A stretch of DNA of 64,000 nt from CAYZTY01 sp964444665 (GCA_964444665.1 CAYUIE010000003.1:62001-126000), one strand, 5' to 3'; positions 44,501-53,774 are shown, numbered from the stretch's first letter. A program made the numbers and translations. Notes: generated by a model from the letters alone, not told the origin.

Positions 44501-45226
44501 ATGAATAAGAAACAAATAATAATTACATCAGCAGGAGGATTGATAAGTTTTGTAGGGATGTTTGGTTTGGCCTTACTCACTACAAAAATCCCTTCACACC
44601 TATACGGTGACTCAAATCAACCAGCACTTGCCGCTACTGAGACTGATGGGGCACTACAGCCACCAAAAACAGAAACAAATGTAGTGGGTATTAATGAAGT
44701 CGGCAATAAGATAGCGAAACAAACTATGTCAGAAAGACAGCTAAAGGGTCTTGTCTGCGAAGTCCAGGAAAGAATACAACAATATAATAGCAAGCTAAAG
44801 GATATTAAACTTCGGGAGCAAAGGCTGCAAATGGCGCAGGATACATTAAAAAAGGATGCTGAAAACTTCGATAATATGCGAGTAGAACTTGCGTCAATCG
44901 TTGCAACTCTGAAAAATAAGCGAAATGAGCTGCTCAAAACAAGATTAGAGATTAATCAAGCCGAAAAGACAAATTTAATATCCATAGCAGCCACTTATGA
45001 CAAAATGGATGCTGCCAGTGCCGGCAGCATCTTAAGAAGTATGTGCGTAAGTGAATCACAAGGCAAAATTATTACAGAAGGTGAGGGCCTTGATGATGCA
45101 GTGAAGATTCTGCATTATATGACAGAAAGAACCAAGGCTAAAGTGTTAGCTGAGCTGGTTACTGCCGAACCAAAACTTGCGGCTGTTTTTTGTCAAAAAT
45201 TAAAACAAATCGTCGAGGGCAAATAA
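44501..45226 (+). CDS. MotE-like membrane protein with MgtE-N-like domain
   Basis: A 241-residue protein: an N-terminal membrane helix (about 8-29), a linker, a coiled coil (about 75-160), then a small helical domain (about 160-240) with YDKMDAASAGSIL and MTERTKAKVLAEL, as in MgtE-N/MotE proteins. GGGAG precedes the ATG. MotE supports stator assembly through periplasmic interaction with the motor in other bacteria. Its position just before motA makes this assignment reasonable, but the sequence is divergent and a general coiled-coil flagellar protein is the alternative. Confidence 0.78.
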   Translation: MNKKQIIITSAGGLISFVGMFGLALLTTKIPSHLYGDSNQPALAATETDGALQPPKTETNVVGINEVGNKIAKQTMSERQLKGLVCEVQERIQQYNSKLKDIKLREQRLQMAQDTLKKDAENFDNMRVELASIVATLKNKRNELLKTRLEINQAEKTNLISIAATYDKMDAASAGSILRSMCVSESQGKIITEGEGLDDAVKILHYMTERTKAKVLAELVTAEPKLAAVFCQKLKQIVEGK

Positions 45227-45230
45227 AAGT

Positions 45231-46001
45231 ATGGATGTTGCAACTATTATCGGAATACTTTTCGGCTTCATGGTTGTTGTAGGTGCCATAGTAGCAGGCG
45301 GGGGATGGCATATGTTCATCCATATTCCATCAATGGCAATTACTATAGGAGGGATGCTGTGCGCCACGCTTATACATTTTTCACTTCCTCAGTTCCTTGG
45401 GATATTTTCAGTAGTAAAGAAGACCATTGTTACGAAAGTACCGTCCTGCACAGAGCTTATTCAAAAGTTTGTAAACTACGCGGCCATCAGCAGGCGCGAC
45501 GGTGCGTTGGCATTAGAACAGGAGATTCCAAAATTGGACAATCCATTCCTTGTCAAGGGCATGCAAATGCTTGTTGACGGGACCGAATTCGAAGAGATTA
45601 GAGAACTGATGTCTATGGAAATACAACATCTTCAGGGCCGTCACGCAACCGGCAAGAAAATCTTAGAGTTTATGGGGGCATCTGCTCCTGCATTTGGGAT
45701 GATTGGAACACTGATAGGTCTGGTTCAAATGCTCAGAAGTCTGGAATCTCCGGAACAAATAGGTGCTGGAATGGCCGTGGCTTTGCTGACGACCTTCTAT
45801 GGGGCCCTGACTGCCAATTTGATTTTTATCCCACTGGCAGGCAAACTGGGCATATATTCCAAAGCAGAGACGACAGCTATGGAGATGATTACAGAAGGTA
45901 TATGTGCAATTTCAAGGGGTGATAATCCAACAACCGTTAGAGAAAAAATACAAGCATTTGTTTCTCAAAGCAGACGTTCAGAAGTTAAAGCTAATATCTA
46001 A
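45231..46001 (+). CDS. motA: Flagellar motor stator protein MotA
   Basis: A 256-residue protein with four membrane helices (about 3-25, 32-50, 145-170 and 180-205). It has the signature ASAPAFGMIGTLIGLVQML in helix 3 and cytoplasmic charged residues between helices 2 and 3 that contact FliG. It belongs to the short PomA-like class. It forms the ion channel with MotB and is followed immediately by two motB genes. Confidence 0.94.
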   Translation: MDVATIIGILFGFMVVVGAIVAGGGWHMFIHIPSMAITIGGMLCATLIHFSLPQFLGIFSVVKKTIVTKVPSCTELIQKFVNYAAISRRDGALALEQEIPKLDNPFLVKGMQMLVDGTEFEEIRELMSMEIQHLQGRHATGKKILEFMGASAPAFGMIGTLIGLVQMLRSLESPEQIGAGMAVALLTTFYGALTANLIFIPLAGKLGIYSKAETTAMEMITEGICAISRGDNPTTVREKIQAFVSQSRRSEVKANI

Positions 46002-46700
46002 ATGGGACGCATAAACACGCAACCAGAGCCCGAGGAAGATGCCGGTGCCCCGGAATGGATGGTCACCTTCAGCGATTGTATGACACTGCTTCTTACTTTT
46101 TTTGTACTCCTTCTGAGTTTTTCTTCATTCGATAACAAGATCTTTCGAAAATTGAAGATAATATACAGTACTGCGTTACCAAAGATTTCTTTATTTACTC
46201 GAACCGAAAAGGAGGCCATATTACCCTCGACATTATACATGCATACTGAGGAACTTGAGAAAGGTAGTGAGAAACCCACTCTGGAAAAAGCCGAGGAAGA
46301 AGGTTTGATGAAAGAAACCGAATTAGATAACATCGAAAAATACAGGGTTTTTTGGGTTCCTTCCGAAACTATTTTTTGGGGTAATGGTACCGCGATTACC
46401 CAGGAAGGCTATAAAATCATTTCAACGCTGGCTTCCTTCCTAAAAAAAGTACAGGGGCCGGTAGTTATCAGCGAAAATGGTCCACTGCACGATGAAAACG
46501 GTAAATACTTAGGATTGCCACGAGCATGGGAAGTAATGGAGTATCTTACAACAAAACAAAATCTCGATAAAAAAAGATTTAACATCTCAGAAACAAGCAC
46601 TTTGGCTCAGGATGATTCACAAAGGGAAGAGTTATTTTTGTCAAAATCAAAAAAACGTATTCTTGAGATAGTCTTGTTAGAACGGAGTCTTTACAATTGA
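46002..46700 (+). CDS. motB: MotB-like stator protein (first copy)
   Basis: A 232-residue protein starting directly at the motA stop. The single N-terminal membrane helix (about 23-43) carries the ion-channel aspartate in TFSDCMTLLLTFF. A periplasmic linker is followed by an OmpA-like, peptidoglycan-binding-type domain (about 115-230) that is poorly conserved: the usual NxxLSxxRA stretch reads GLPRAWEVMEYL. The start of the second motB-like gene overlaps its stop (TTGA), so both are probably made together. Confidence 0.88.
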   Translation: MGRINTQPEPEEDAGAPEWMVTFSDCMTLLLTFFVLLLSFSSFDNKIFRKLKIIYSTALPKISLFTRTEKEAILPSTLYMHTEELEKGSEKPTLEKAEEEGLMKETELDNIEKYRVFWVPSETIFWGNGTAITQEGYKIISTLASFLKKVQGPVVISENGPLHDENGKYLGLPRAWEVMEYLTTKQNLDKKRFNISETSTLAQDDSQREELFLSKSKKRILEIVLLERSLYN

Positions 46701-47422
46701 GACTTCAAAAAAAAACACCCGAAGCAAAAGGGCCGAAAGTTCCTGGGTATATCGTAACATATTCGGACATGGTAACGCTGCTTCTAACATTTTTTGTAAT
46801 GCTGTTAAGTCTTTCCCAGGTTCAAGACCCTGAACTCTTTGATAAGGGCAGAGACAGCTTTATAGAATCTCTTAGATACGTAGGATTAGGAATATTTTTT
46901 GGAAGGCAAGAAGTCCCACGCCTTGGTTATACCAAACCAAGATACTATATAAGTAATCCGGATGAATTGTCAGAAGCAAGAATTATTGATGCAAGTAAAG
47001 AAGAAAACCGTCGGACATTAGCAAAACTCACAAAACGTATGACTGTCACAGAATCGCAAATTGTCGCAGAAAAAACCAATTTTTCGATAACCAATATTTG
47101 TTTCGGTACCGGGGTGGCAACCTTGGACGAGACAGCACGGAATTTTTTAAAAGAATTTTGTTTGAATTTACAGCAAGGTTTAACCACCAAGCCTATCAAG
47201 CTTTATGTTCTTGGTCTGGCTTGTGACGCAGCAACCGAGAAACAACAATGGATACTTTCAGCAAGGCGGGCCCAGGCAGTAGCTGACTATATGATAGAAA
47301 AATTGCCTTCGGCATCCAAATCGGCTGTTTACTCCTGGGGTGCAGGCCCCGGAGGTAATTGGGTAGGACAAGATAGCCCAATTTCCAGGAAATCACACAT
47401 TTTAATCGCAGTCTTGAGATAG
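46697..47422 (+). CDS. motB: MotB-like stator protein (second copy)
   Basis: A 241-residue MotB paralogue with a TTG start overlapping the previous stop (TTGA). The membrane helix (about 22-42) keeps the channel aspartate in YSDMVTLLLTFF. The C-terminal OmpA-like domain is better conserved here, with SARRAQAVADYM near residue 185. Two MotB proteins after one MotA suggest either a hetero-stator with two MotB types or one copy adapted to another ion or anchoring site. Confidence 0.88.
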   Translation: MRLQKKTPEAKGPKVPGYIVTYSDMVTLLLTFFVMLLSLSQVQDPELFDKGRDSFIESLRYVGLGIFFGRQEVPRLGYTKPRYYISNPDELSEARIIDASKEENRRTLAKLTKRMTVTESQIVAEKTNFSITNICFGTGVATLDETARNFLKEFCLNLQQGLTTKPIKLYVLGLACDAATEKQQWILSARRAQAVADYMIEKLPSASKSAVYSWGAGPGGNWVGQDSPISRKSHILIAVLR

Positions 47423-47540
47423 AGCCACCAGAGCAAAATTTGTCAATTTTTTCGACAATTTGCCTGATTTTCGGCCAGATAACGGCCCCCAACCTTAGCG
47501 GATAATGCATTTAAATCAATGAATCAATACTTGTCAATTC

Positions 47541-47556
47541 GGGCACAATATTTGCA
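47541..47556 (+). promoter_or_regulatory. Sigma-54 promoter of the fliO operon
   Basis: GGCAC and TTGCA are separated by 5 bases (GG at 47542-47543, GC at 47554-47555), the same geometry as the flgB site; the preceding T of the consensus is G here. The start would be near 47567, 36 bases before fliO. Upstream, a TTGTC-N9-GACAA dyad near 47439-47457 could bind an activator. Confidence 0.75.
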
Positions 47557-47602
47557 CACTTGACGGATATAAAGAAATAATAAATAAGGCGTGTTTTAGA
47601 GC

Positions 47603-48103
47603 ATGTCAGGATATAGAAAAAAAATTGTTTTGCTTCTGGCCATAGTTGCAGTCAGTAGTGCTGCGCTCATGGTCATCTCGGCCAAGTCGGCAAATAATCA
47701 GCAAAAAACAGAAAATTCAAAATTTAATGCCAATCTATTGTATGTAAATGACCCTAATTTTTCTATGACAACAAACAATAATCTCGGCGGCAGCGAGATA
47801 TTCTTTAAAATGATACTTTCCGTCTTGTTTATTGTTGCTTTAGGCATAGCAGCAATTTACATTTCAAAAAAGCTTCTGCCACATAAGAGGCTGCCGGGGA
47901 AAGAAATGAGAATCATCGAGTCAGTCCACCTTGGGCCACAAAAAGCGGTCCATCTGCTCAAGATCGGTAATAAACAACTTCTTATAGGCAGTACAGCTGA
48001 TAATATAACAAAACTTGCTGATTTAATTGACGAGTTTCCACAAAGTGAGGATGCCTTAGTAAATTTTTCTGCACAAGAGGCTAATATCAAGGACATAAAA
48101 TGA
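47603..48103 (+). CDS. fliO: Flagellar export protein FliO
   Basis: A 166-residue protein with an N-terminal hydrophobic segment (about 8-26), a second membrane helix (about 70-92), and a C-terminal cytoplasmic domain with SVHLGPQKAVHLLKIGNKQLLIGST split as VHLGPQKAVHLLKIG and LLIGST, the FliO/FliZ signature. It helps FliP assemble. Its stop overlaps the fliP start (ATGA). It lies directly behind a sigma-54 site. Confidence 0.86.
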   Translation: MSGYRKKIVLLLAIVAVSSAALMVISAKSANNQQKTENSKFNANLLYVNDPNFSMTTNNNLGGSEIFFKMILSVLFIVALGIAAIYISKKLLPHKRLPGKEMRIIESVHLGPQKAVHLLKIGNKQLLIGSTADNITKLADLIDEFPQSEDALVNFSAQEANIKDIK

Positions 48104-48945
48104 CCGGTAAGCTTATTGAAATATCTTTTCTGATGTCAATTATTCTTTCACTCAATGCGCCGTCTTTTGGTCAGTATGAAAACAAGTTGGTGCAAACGCC
48201 ACCAGCTATAAAACATAGTAATACTACCCAAGTAAAACCTTCTATAAACAAGGTTCCAAACATTAGTGATTTGATGACGATTATAGATAAGGCAACCACC
48301 AATGAAGCTAAAGGTAGGGAGTGGTCAACACCTGTAAAACTGGTAATTATCTTCTCCGGACTGGCAATTCTACCAAGTCTTCTGGTAATGATGACATCTT
48401 TTACAAGGATAGTCATAGTCCTGGCTTTTATTCGCCGGGCATTAACCACACAAACTATTCCGCCTACTATTGCCATCATAGGTTTGGCCTTGTTTCTTAC
48501 GCTTTATACAATGGCACCTACATTTGCCAAAATCAACGCTAATTCCATTCAGCCGTATCTTGAAGATAAAGTTGATTTTCAAACGGCAACATCTCAAGCC
48601 AGTAGCTGCATAAAAGGATTTATGCTTCGGCAAAGCCGACAGTCTGATTTGGCTCTTTTTGTTCAAATGGCCAAAATAGAGCCGCCCAACCGTCCTATGG
48701 ACATCGATATGCATATAGTTATTCCGGCATTTATAATCAGTGAATTCAGGACCGCATTCGAGATAGGTTGTCTTCTGTTTATTCCATTCCTGCTGATAGA
48801 TATGGTTATTGCCAGCGTTTTACTTAGTGCCGGTATGATGCTTCTGCCACCAGTAATGATTTCTCTGCCCTTTAAGTTGATACTGTTCATCCTTGTCGAC
48901 GGGTGGGGATTATTAGCGAAGTGCCTTAGTTTAAGTTTTAAATGA
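48100..48945 (+). CDS. fliP: Flagellar export gate protein FliP
   Basis: A 281-residue protein with an N-terminal signal segment and four membrane helices. Motifs include FTRIVIVLAFIRRAL, IGLALFLTLY and the C-terminal MMLLPPVMISLPFKLILF-type stretch (LLPPVMISLPFK). FliP, FliQ and FliR make the core of the export gate. It starts in a four-base overlap with fliO. A 104-base gap without visible signals separates it from fliQ. Confidence 0.95.
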   Translation: MTGKLIEISFLMSIILSLNAPSFGQYENKLVQTPPAIKHSNTTQVKPSINKVPNISDLMTIIDKATTNEAKGREWSTPVKLVIIFSGLAILPSLLVMMTSFTRIVIVLAFIRRALTTQTIPPTIAIIGLALFLTLYTMAPTFAKINANSIQPYLEDKVDFQTATSQASSCIKGFMLRQSRQSDLALFVQMAKIEPPNRPMDIDMHIVIPAFIISEFRTAFEIGCLLFIPFLLIDMVIASVLLSAGMMLLPPVMISLPFKLILFILVDGWGLLAKCLSLSFK

Positions 48946-49049
48946 ATAGAGAATTATAACTGCCATTATGAGCAAAGCATAAGGCTCATCGTATTAAAAA
49001 ACTTTGTTTGGTTCGAAATGAAATTTCTACTCTATGCGGAGTTTAACGA

Positions 49050-49319
49050 ATGGAAAGTAGCTTCGTTTTATACCTTGGCAGACACACTCTTGAGACGGCC
49101 TTACTTTTATCAGCACCCATCCTGCTAACGTGTATGATTGTCGGCGTAGTAGTAACACTCCTGCAAGCAGTTACCTCAATACGCGATATGACCTTAACAT
49201 TAGTTCCCAAACTCTTGGCCGTTGGAGTAGTAACCTTGATTTGCAGTGGATGGGCACTTCAAGTTATCCTTCGTTTCACCAACGAAATTTTCAGCTATAT
49301 CCAAAATATTGGGCACTAA
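49050..49319 (+). CDS. fliQ: Flagellar export gate protein FliQ
   Basis: An 89-residue protein with two membrane helices; the stretch around ILLTCMIVGVVVTLLQAVTS split as LLTCMIVGVVVTLLQAVTS is the FliQ signature. It packs around FliP-FliR in the export gate. It is four bases from fliR. Confidence 0.94.
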   Translation: MESSFVLYLGRHTLETALLLSAPILLTCMIVGVVVTLLQAVTSIRDMTLTLVPKLLAVGVVTLICSGWALQVILRFTNEIFSYIQNIGH

Positions 49320-49322
49320 TAA

Positions 49323-50075
49323 ATGGAGCTGATGATAGAAAAATTGATCGGCTTCATAATGGTGCTGACACGGGTATCGGCTTTTTTTTTGATTATTCCG
49401 GTTTTTGGTTGGCGAAGCATACCGATTAGAATCAAAGTTGGATTAGTTTTCTTGATTTCAATCTTCTTTTCATTGATAACACCTCTGGCTATCGAACCCA
49501 AAGAAGTTTCTATCATTGAAGCAATATTGCTGATTACCAATGAAGCCACTTACGGTTTAGCCATGGGATTAATCGCTATTGTGATTTTTTCAGCAATTAA
49601 GCTCTGTGGACGTATAATCGAAAGAGAAATGGGTTTAGCAATGGCCGGGATTTTAGACCCTATGACCGGTGAAATGGCTCAGCCGGTTGGAACACTGTTG
49701 GAGATGATATTCATAATACTGTTTCTCAGTGCTAACGGTCACCACTTGTTTCTGCTAATTATCTCAAGAAGCTACGAAGCATTTCCGGCAGGAAGTATTC
49801 CGTCAATATCAATCCTTACGGGTGGAGTAATTAAAGCCGGTTCAGCAATGTTCATCACTGGTCTTAAACTAGTAGCACCGCTACTGGCAGCTTTTTTGCT
49901 TTTGATGGTAGTATTAGCTGTGTTGGCACGTATAGTGCCGGAAATGAACATTTTGTTTATCAGTTTTCCAATACGAGTAGGTCTTGGGCTACTAATGATA
50001 ATGGTGTTTCTTCCGTTTATAAACAGCTTTGTTGCAGAATTTGCCGACTTGATGGGCAAATTTCTGCCTTATTAA
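49323..50075 (+). CDS. fliR: Flagellar export gate protein FliR
   Basis: A 250-residue protein with about six membrane helices, containing VFGWRSIPIRIKVGL and GREMGLAMAGILDP-like stretches (IEREMGLAMAGILDP) and the C-terminal FPIRVGLGLLM that names FliR/FlhB-type gate proteins. It joins FliP and FliQ in the export gate. It is followed by flhB after 75 bases. Confidence 0.94.
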   Translation: MELMIEKLIGFIMVLTRVSAFFLIIPVFGWRSIPIRIKVGLVFLISIFFSLITPLAIEPKEVSIIEAILLITNEATYGLAMGLIAIVIFSAIKLCGRIIEREMGLAMAGILDPMTGEMAQPVGTLLEMIFIILFLSANGHHLFLLIISRSYEAFPAGSIPSISILTGGVIKAGSAMFITGLKLVAPLLAAFLLLMVVLAVLARIVPEMNILFISFPIRVGLGLLMIMVFLPFINSFVAEFADLMGKFLPY

Positions 50076-50150
50076 ACGGGAAATGTAAAGCTAAAAGTCC
50101 AAAAATCGTTGTCAAAAACCAGAGTTAATTGGACTGTTCAGGTCTAAAGC

Positions 50151-51218
50151 ATGGCAGAAAAACCGGCAGCAGAAAAAACAGAACAACCAACAGCGAAAAA
50201 AATAGAGAAAGCCAGAAAAAAGGGGATGGTGCCACAAAGTCAGGAACTCACATCGGCAGTGAATCTTCTGGTGTTGGTAGCAATGGTAACCCTACTGGGT
50301 CCAAGTCTGGTACAATGGTTTATAGAGCAACTTCAAACCACATTCAGCGAATACAATACGAGTGTCTTTGCCAACGGTAAATCATTTCTGAATTTTGTGA
50401 ATGCGAAAACAATAGATGCAATACTTATTGTCTGCCCCATTTTCGCAGCTCTTCTCGCAGGTTCTGCTTTAGCTTCCATAGCAATCGGTGGTCTGAATTT
50501 CGCGCCAGAATCCATAAGTCCGAAATTTAGCCAGATAAGTCCTGCAACAGGTCTTGGAAAACTGGTAAACGAGAGTTCTTTTATAAAACTCTTATTATCC
50601 ATAATAAAATTGCTCTTTGTGAGTTTGATTGTCTGGTTTTACCTACACAACAAACTTTACTTTCTTGCCGAGCTTCGATGGGCCTGGTCTGCACAAATAC
50701 TTGCAGCTATTGCAAAGATAGTTCTTGGCTTAGTAATACGTATTTGCATTGCACTGATAGTAATAGGACTCGCGGACGCTTTTTATCAAAAATGGAAATA
50801 CATCCGAGACCTTAAGATGACGCGTCAGGAAGTAAAACAAGAGCGCAGGGATTGGGAAGGCTCGCCGGAAGTAAAAGGCCGGGTTCGCAGGATTCAAATC
50901 GAAATGGCACTAAGGCGTATCTCAGCAGAAGTACCCAAAGCCACCGTGGTTCTTGTCAATCCCACACACGTAGCCGTTGCGCTTCGGTATGATGCCAAAA
51001 CAATGGAAGCACCTATCCTGGTGGTCAAAGGGGCGGAACACCTTGCAGAAAAGATAAGAGAAATTGCGCGCGCCTATGGAGTACCCATCATAACAAAACC
51101 CGAATTAGCCAGGGCCATATATTCAACGGTTAAACCAGGCAGTCCAATCCCGGAAAGTTTATATGTAGCAGTAGCAGAAGTATTAGCTATGATTTATCGA
51201 CTGCGGCATAAAAAGTAA
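50151..51218 (+). CDS. flhB: Flagellar export switch protein FlhB
   Basis: A 355-residue protein with an N-terminal basic tail (KTEQPTAKKIEKARKKG), four membrane helices (about 30-215), and a cytoplasmic domain with the self-cleavage motif NPTH (Asn270-Pro271). It switches the exporter from hook to filament proteins with FliK. It is the last gene of the plus-strand locus. flhA, normally next, is absent here. Confidence 0.96.
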   Translation: MAEKPAAEKTEQPTAKKIEKARKKGMVPQSQELTSAVNLLVLVAMVTLLGPSLVQWFIEQLQTTFSEYNTSVFANGKSFLNFVNAKTIDAILIVCPIFAALLAGSALASIAIGGLNFAPESISPKFSQISPATGLGKLVNESSFIKLLLSIIKLLFVSLIVWFYLHNKLYFLAELRWAWSAQILAAIAKIVLGLVIRICIALIVIGLADAFYQKWKYIRDLKMTRQEVKQERRDWEGSPEVKGRVRRIQIEMALRRISAEVPKATVVLVNPTHVAVALRYDAKTMEAPILVVKGAEHLAEKIREIARAYGVPIITKPELARAIYSTVKPGSPIPESLYVAVAEVLAMIYRLRHKK

Positions 51219-51290
51219 TGCGTTATAAGTGGTTAACGATGGATTGTAGTTGATCTGAGACAACAACTTATTGCAGTTCACATCATAATA

Positions 51291-53651
51291 CTAAAAACCC
51301 AAGGCACTCATTTGTTGTTGTATCAATGCCAAGGTCCTTTCCAGGCGAGCAAATTGGGCCACCAGCCTGGCCTCTCTTTGACTCAAACGGTTTTCTTCTG
51401 TTTCAATCCTTTGTTGAATTCCTTCTATGGTATCATCGACATGCTCCTGGTCGATTTGGAGCGAGCCGGTCGTTACTTTAAGCATTCCATCCAGGACATC
51501 TTCAATTGCACCTGCAAAACCCTGTTTTACCCAGACAGTAGCAGTAAAAGTGCCATTCTGACTCAAATCGACACTAAGCTGAAGACCATTCTCAGGATAT
51601 ACAGGATAGCCATTTTCATCGAAGGAACTATCCCCGATGATAACATTACCGCTAAATGCAGCATCGCGATATGTGGATTCGGTTGAAAGTTTAATCTTGG
51701 CACTGGTGATTGCACCACTACCAACAATTACTTCAACGTCATAGCTGCCGGCAGTTGTGTAATTGCTGCTCGCACCATAAAATTTGATGGTATTACTATC
51801 ACTGCTTCCGGTTTTGTCCGCTCCAATTAAAGGCAAAACCGCCATATAATCTTCAGCTACAGCCTCATTAAATACGCTCGTGTTCAGACTCAATACCCCA
51901 TTTCTGTCAATTTCAAGGCCGATTTGGGCCGGCATCAAAAAGGTATCAGAGCCTTCTACAAATCCACCCGTTGGACTTATAAGATAAGTGCTAAGTTGTG
52001 AGGTTATAATCGAGACGACATAGTCCCCCATCAATACACCGGCATCTTCCAATGTATCATCGTAGCTAGTCTTTTCCTGAATATAGCTGATGGCGGTATT
52101 ATAAGCAGCAATCATAGTATCAAGCTTTTCTTTAACCGATTCAATATCTCTGGTTAGTGTTATTTGCTCTCCATTTGCGTCAGTTGTATCATGTAAATGC
52201 AGTGTTATTCCACTAATAACATCATCTACAGTATTAGAGCTTCTACTTATCCAGCCATCCGAGCCTTTTGTATCTTCCGCGATGACATAATTCGAAGGTT
52301 CTGAAGGAACGAGACCAGTACCAACATTAAATACAATCATATTTACGTCGCCGGCAGAATCAGAAAATGTAAATGTCAACGGTCCACCCACATCCAGAGT
52401 TGTGCCCCCAACTGAGACTCCACCGACAGCTATAATACTATCCAAGGTATTAAGAGCATCTTCAATTGCTGTTGTGCCGGTGTTATAGTCAATTTCTGCG
52501 GTTGTCTGTCCATCAAAAGTCAAGGTAAACTTACCGGCGGTTGGGGCTGTAGTTGGAGTCAGGCTTTGTATCTCTGCAACTGCTGTAGTAGAGGGGAAAC
52601 CGTCCACCTTGATTTTGGAATCCTGGGCAGTTTGGCTGAGTGTAAAGTCTGCCGGTTCAAAATTGTCGTTAAGGCCCGATGCATCCGTGCTTCCACCCAC
52701 TGTCTCGACCATATTTGGCAATGTCAGCATTGCTCCTGTGCCATTGTCATCCCAATTCAATTCGATGAATAGACTGCTTGAGCCGGAGGTATTATCCGTG
52801 AGGATAATCTCCCCGTTTTCAAGAGTCGCTTTAGCGATTCCATCGAAAGCATCGTTAATCTCCGAAATTAGATGCCCAACCGTTGTATTCTCAGTAACAG
52901 GAAGGTCCACCTGGGCTATATCAGCGCCATTATGGTCTGTTCCGATTATCTCAATATGTTCACCGCTCCCAAGCGTTCCACTGAACTGATCCAGTTCTGT
53001 AATCTTAGTACTCAATGTGGCGTTATCGCCGTTGTCGGTAAACGCGATGTCCGCCTGCCAGAATTCGGTACTGCTTTCATTGACGAAGATTTTATAATCA
53101 GTACCGGCATCATTGCCGTTCAGGACCAGATGATAGGCCTTGTTATAGTACAACAGACTTGCTGTAACTCCTGGATTGTCCGCATCGTTATTGATTAAGC
53201 CAACCAAGTCTTGCAGCGTTGTCTCATCAGTAGTCGTTATAATTGTTTCGTGGTGGTCATACGAATAAATAAAGGTGCCGGCACCTACATAATCTTCGGT
53301 ATATTCGAGGCCGTTTGTATGAACCCATCGCTCGGCGTTAGCCAACTGGTTAATTACCACTGTATGATTACCTTCAAAAGCATTATATGAGGCTTCGGCA
53401 GTCAATTTATCACTATCACTCGAAGCGATGCTATAAGCGCGAAGCTCGTTGGCATCAGACAAAGCTCTAACCGCGCTTCTTAAGGTCTCGAGCCTGGTTT
53501 CTAATGTACTGAGCGCATCCTTTCTGTCTTCCCAGAGACTCTTACGCTGCTCGTAAACATTAAGCGTACGGCGTTCTACAGCCATCAGTTGAGCAATGAG
53601 TGCCTTTGTATCAATTCCCGTTAAAAGACCTGGAAGCTGTATAGTTGACAT
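51291..53651 (-). CDS. fliD: Flagellar filament cap protein FliD
   Basis: A 786-residue protein with an N-terminal FliD domain (GLLTGIDTKALIAQLMAVE) and a C-terminal coiled-coil FliD domain (about 690-786, with EGIQQRIETEENRLSQREA) that forms the cap on the growing filament. The length is well above the usual 450-650; the extra part is a Thr/Ser/Asp/Gly-rich, beta-repeat-like middle (about 120-560), probably exposed. A sigma-28-type site lies 63 bases upstream, and the giant glycosyltransferase gene ends 123 bases upstream on the same strand. Confidence 0.92.
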   Translation of the reverse strand: MSTIQLPGLLTGIDTKALIAQLMAVERRTLNVYEQRKSLWEDRKDALSTLETRLETLRSAVRALSDANELRAYSIASSDSDKLTAEASYNAFEGNHTVVINQLANAERWVHTNGLEYTEDYVGAGTFIYSYDHHETIITTTDETTLQDLVGLINNDADNPGVTASLLYYNKAYHLVLNGNDAGTDYKIFVNESSTEFWQADIAFTDNGDNATLSTKITELDQFSGTLGSGEHIEIIGTDHNGADIAQVDLPVTENTTVGHLISEINDAFDGIAKATLENGEIILTDNTSGSSSLFIELNWDDNGTGAMLTLPNMVETVGGSTDASGLNDNFEPADFTLSQTAQDSKIKVDGFPSTTAVAEIQSLTPTTAPTAGKFTLTFDGQTTAEIDYNTGTTAIEDALNTLDSIIAVGGVSVGGTTLDVGGPLTFTFSDSAGDVNMIVFNVGTGLVPSEPSNYVIAEDTKGSDGWISRSSNTVDDVISGITLHLHDTTDANGEQITLTRDIESVKEKLDTMIAAYNTAISYIQEKTSYDDTLEDAGVLMGDYVVSIITSQLSTYLISPTGGFVEGSDTFLMPAQIGLEIDRNGVLSLNTSVFNEAVAEDYMAVLPLIGADKTGSSDSNTIKFYGASSNYTTAGSYDVEVIVGSGAITSAKIKLSTESTYRDAAFSGNVIIGDSSFDENGYPVYPENGLQLSVDLSQNGTFTATVWVKQGFAGAIEDVLDGMLKVTTGSLQIDQEHVDDTIEGIQQRIETEENRLSQREARLVAQFARLERTLALIQQQMSALGF

Positions 53652-53713
53652 CTTCAGGCTACCTCTTTTCTGACAGTGTTAAACTCTCAGGAAAACGAAA
53701 CTTTCCAACTCTA

Positions 53714-53740
53714 TTATCGGATTAAAACCATAATATCTTA
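53714..53740 (-). promoter_or_regulatory. Sigma-28 (FliA)-type promoter of fliD
   Basis: On the minus strand TCCGATAA (53721-53714) matches the -10 consensus GCCGATAA in seven of eight positions. TAAGATAT (53740-53733) is a partial -35 match (TAAAGTTT) at the correct 11-base spacing. Confidence 0.6.
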
Positions 53741-53774
53741 AGCAACTATTTCATAAATTAAGTCTAAACAGAAG

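Noticed and set aside
51697..51714. Sigma-54-like sequence TTGGCAC...TTGCA on the plus strand
   Set aside because: The spacing between GG and GC is one base too long and the site is inside fliD on the antisense strand.
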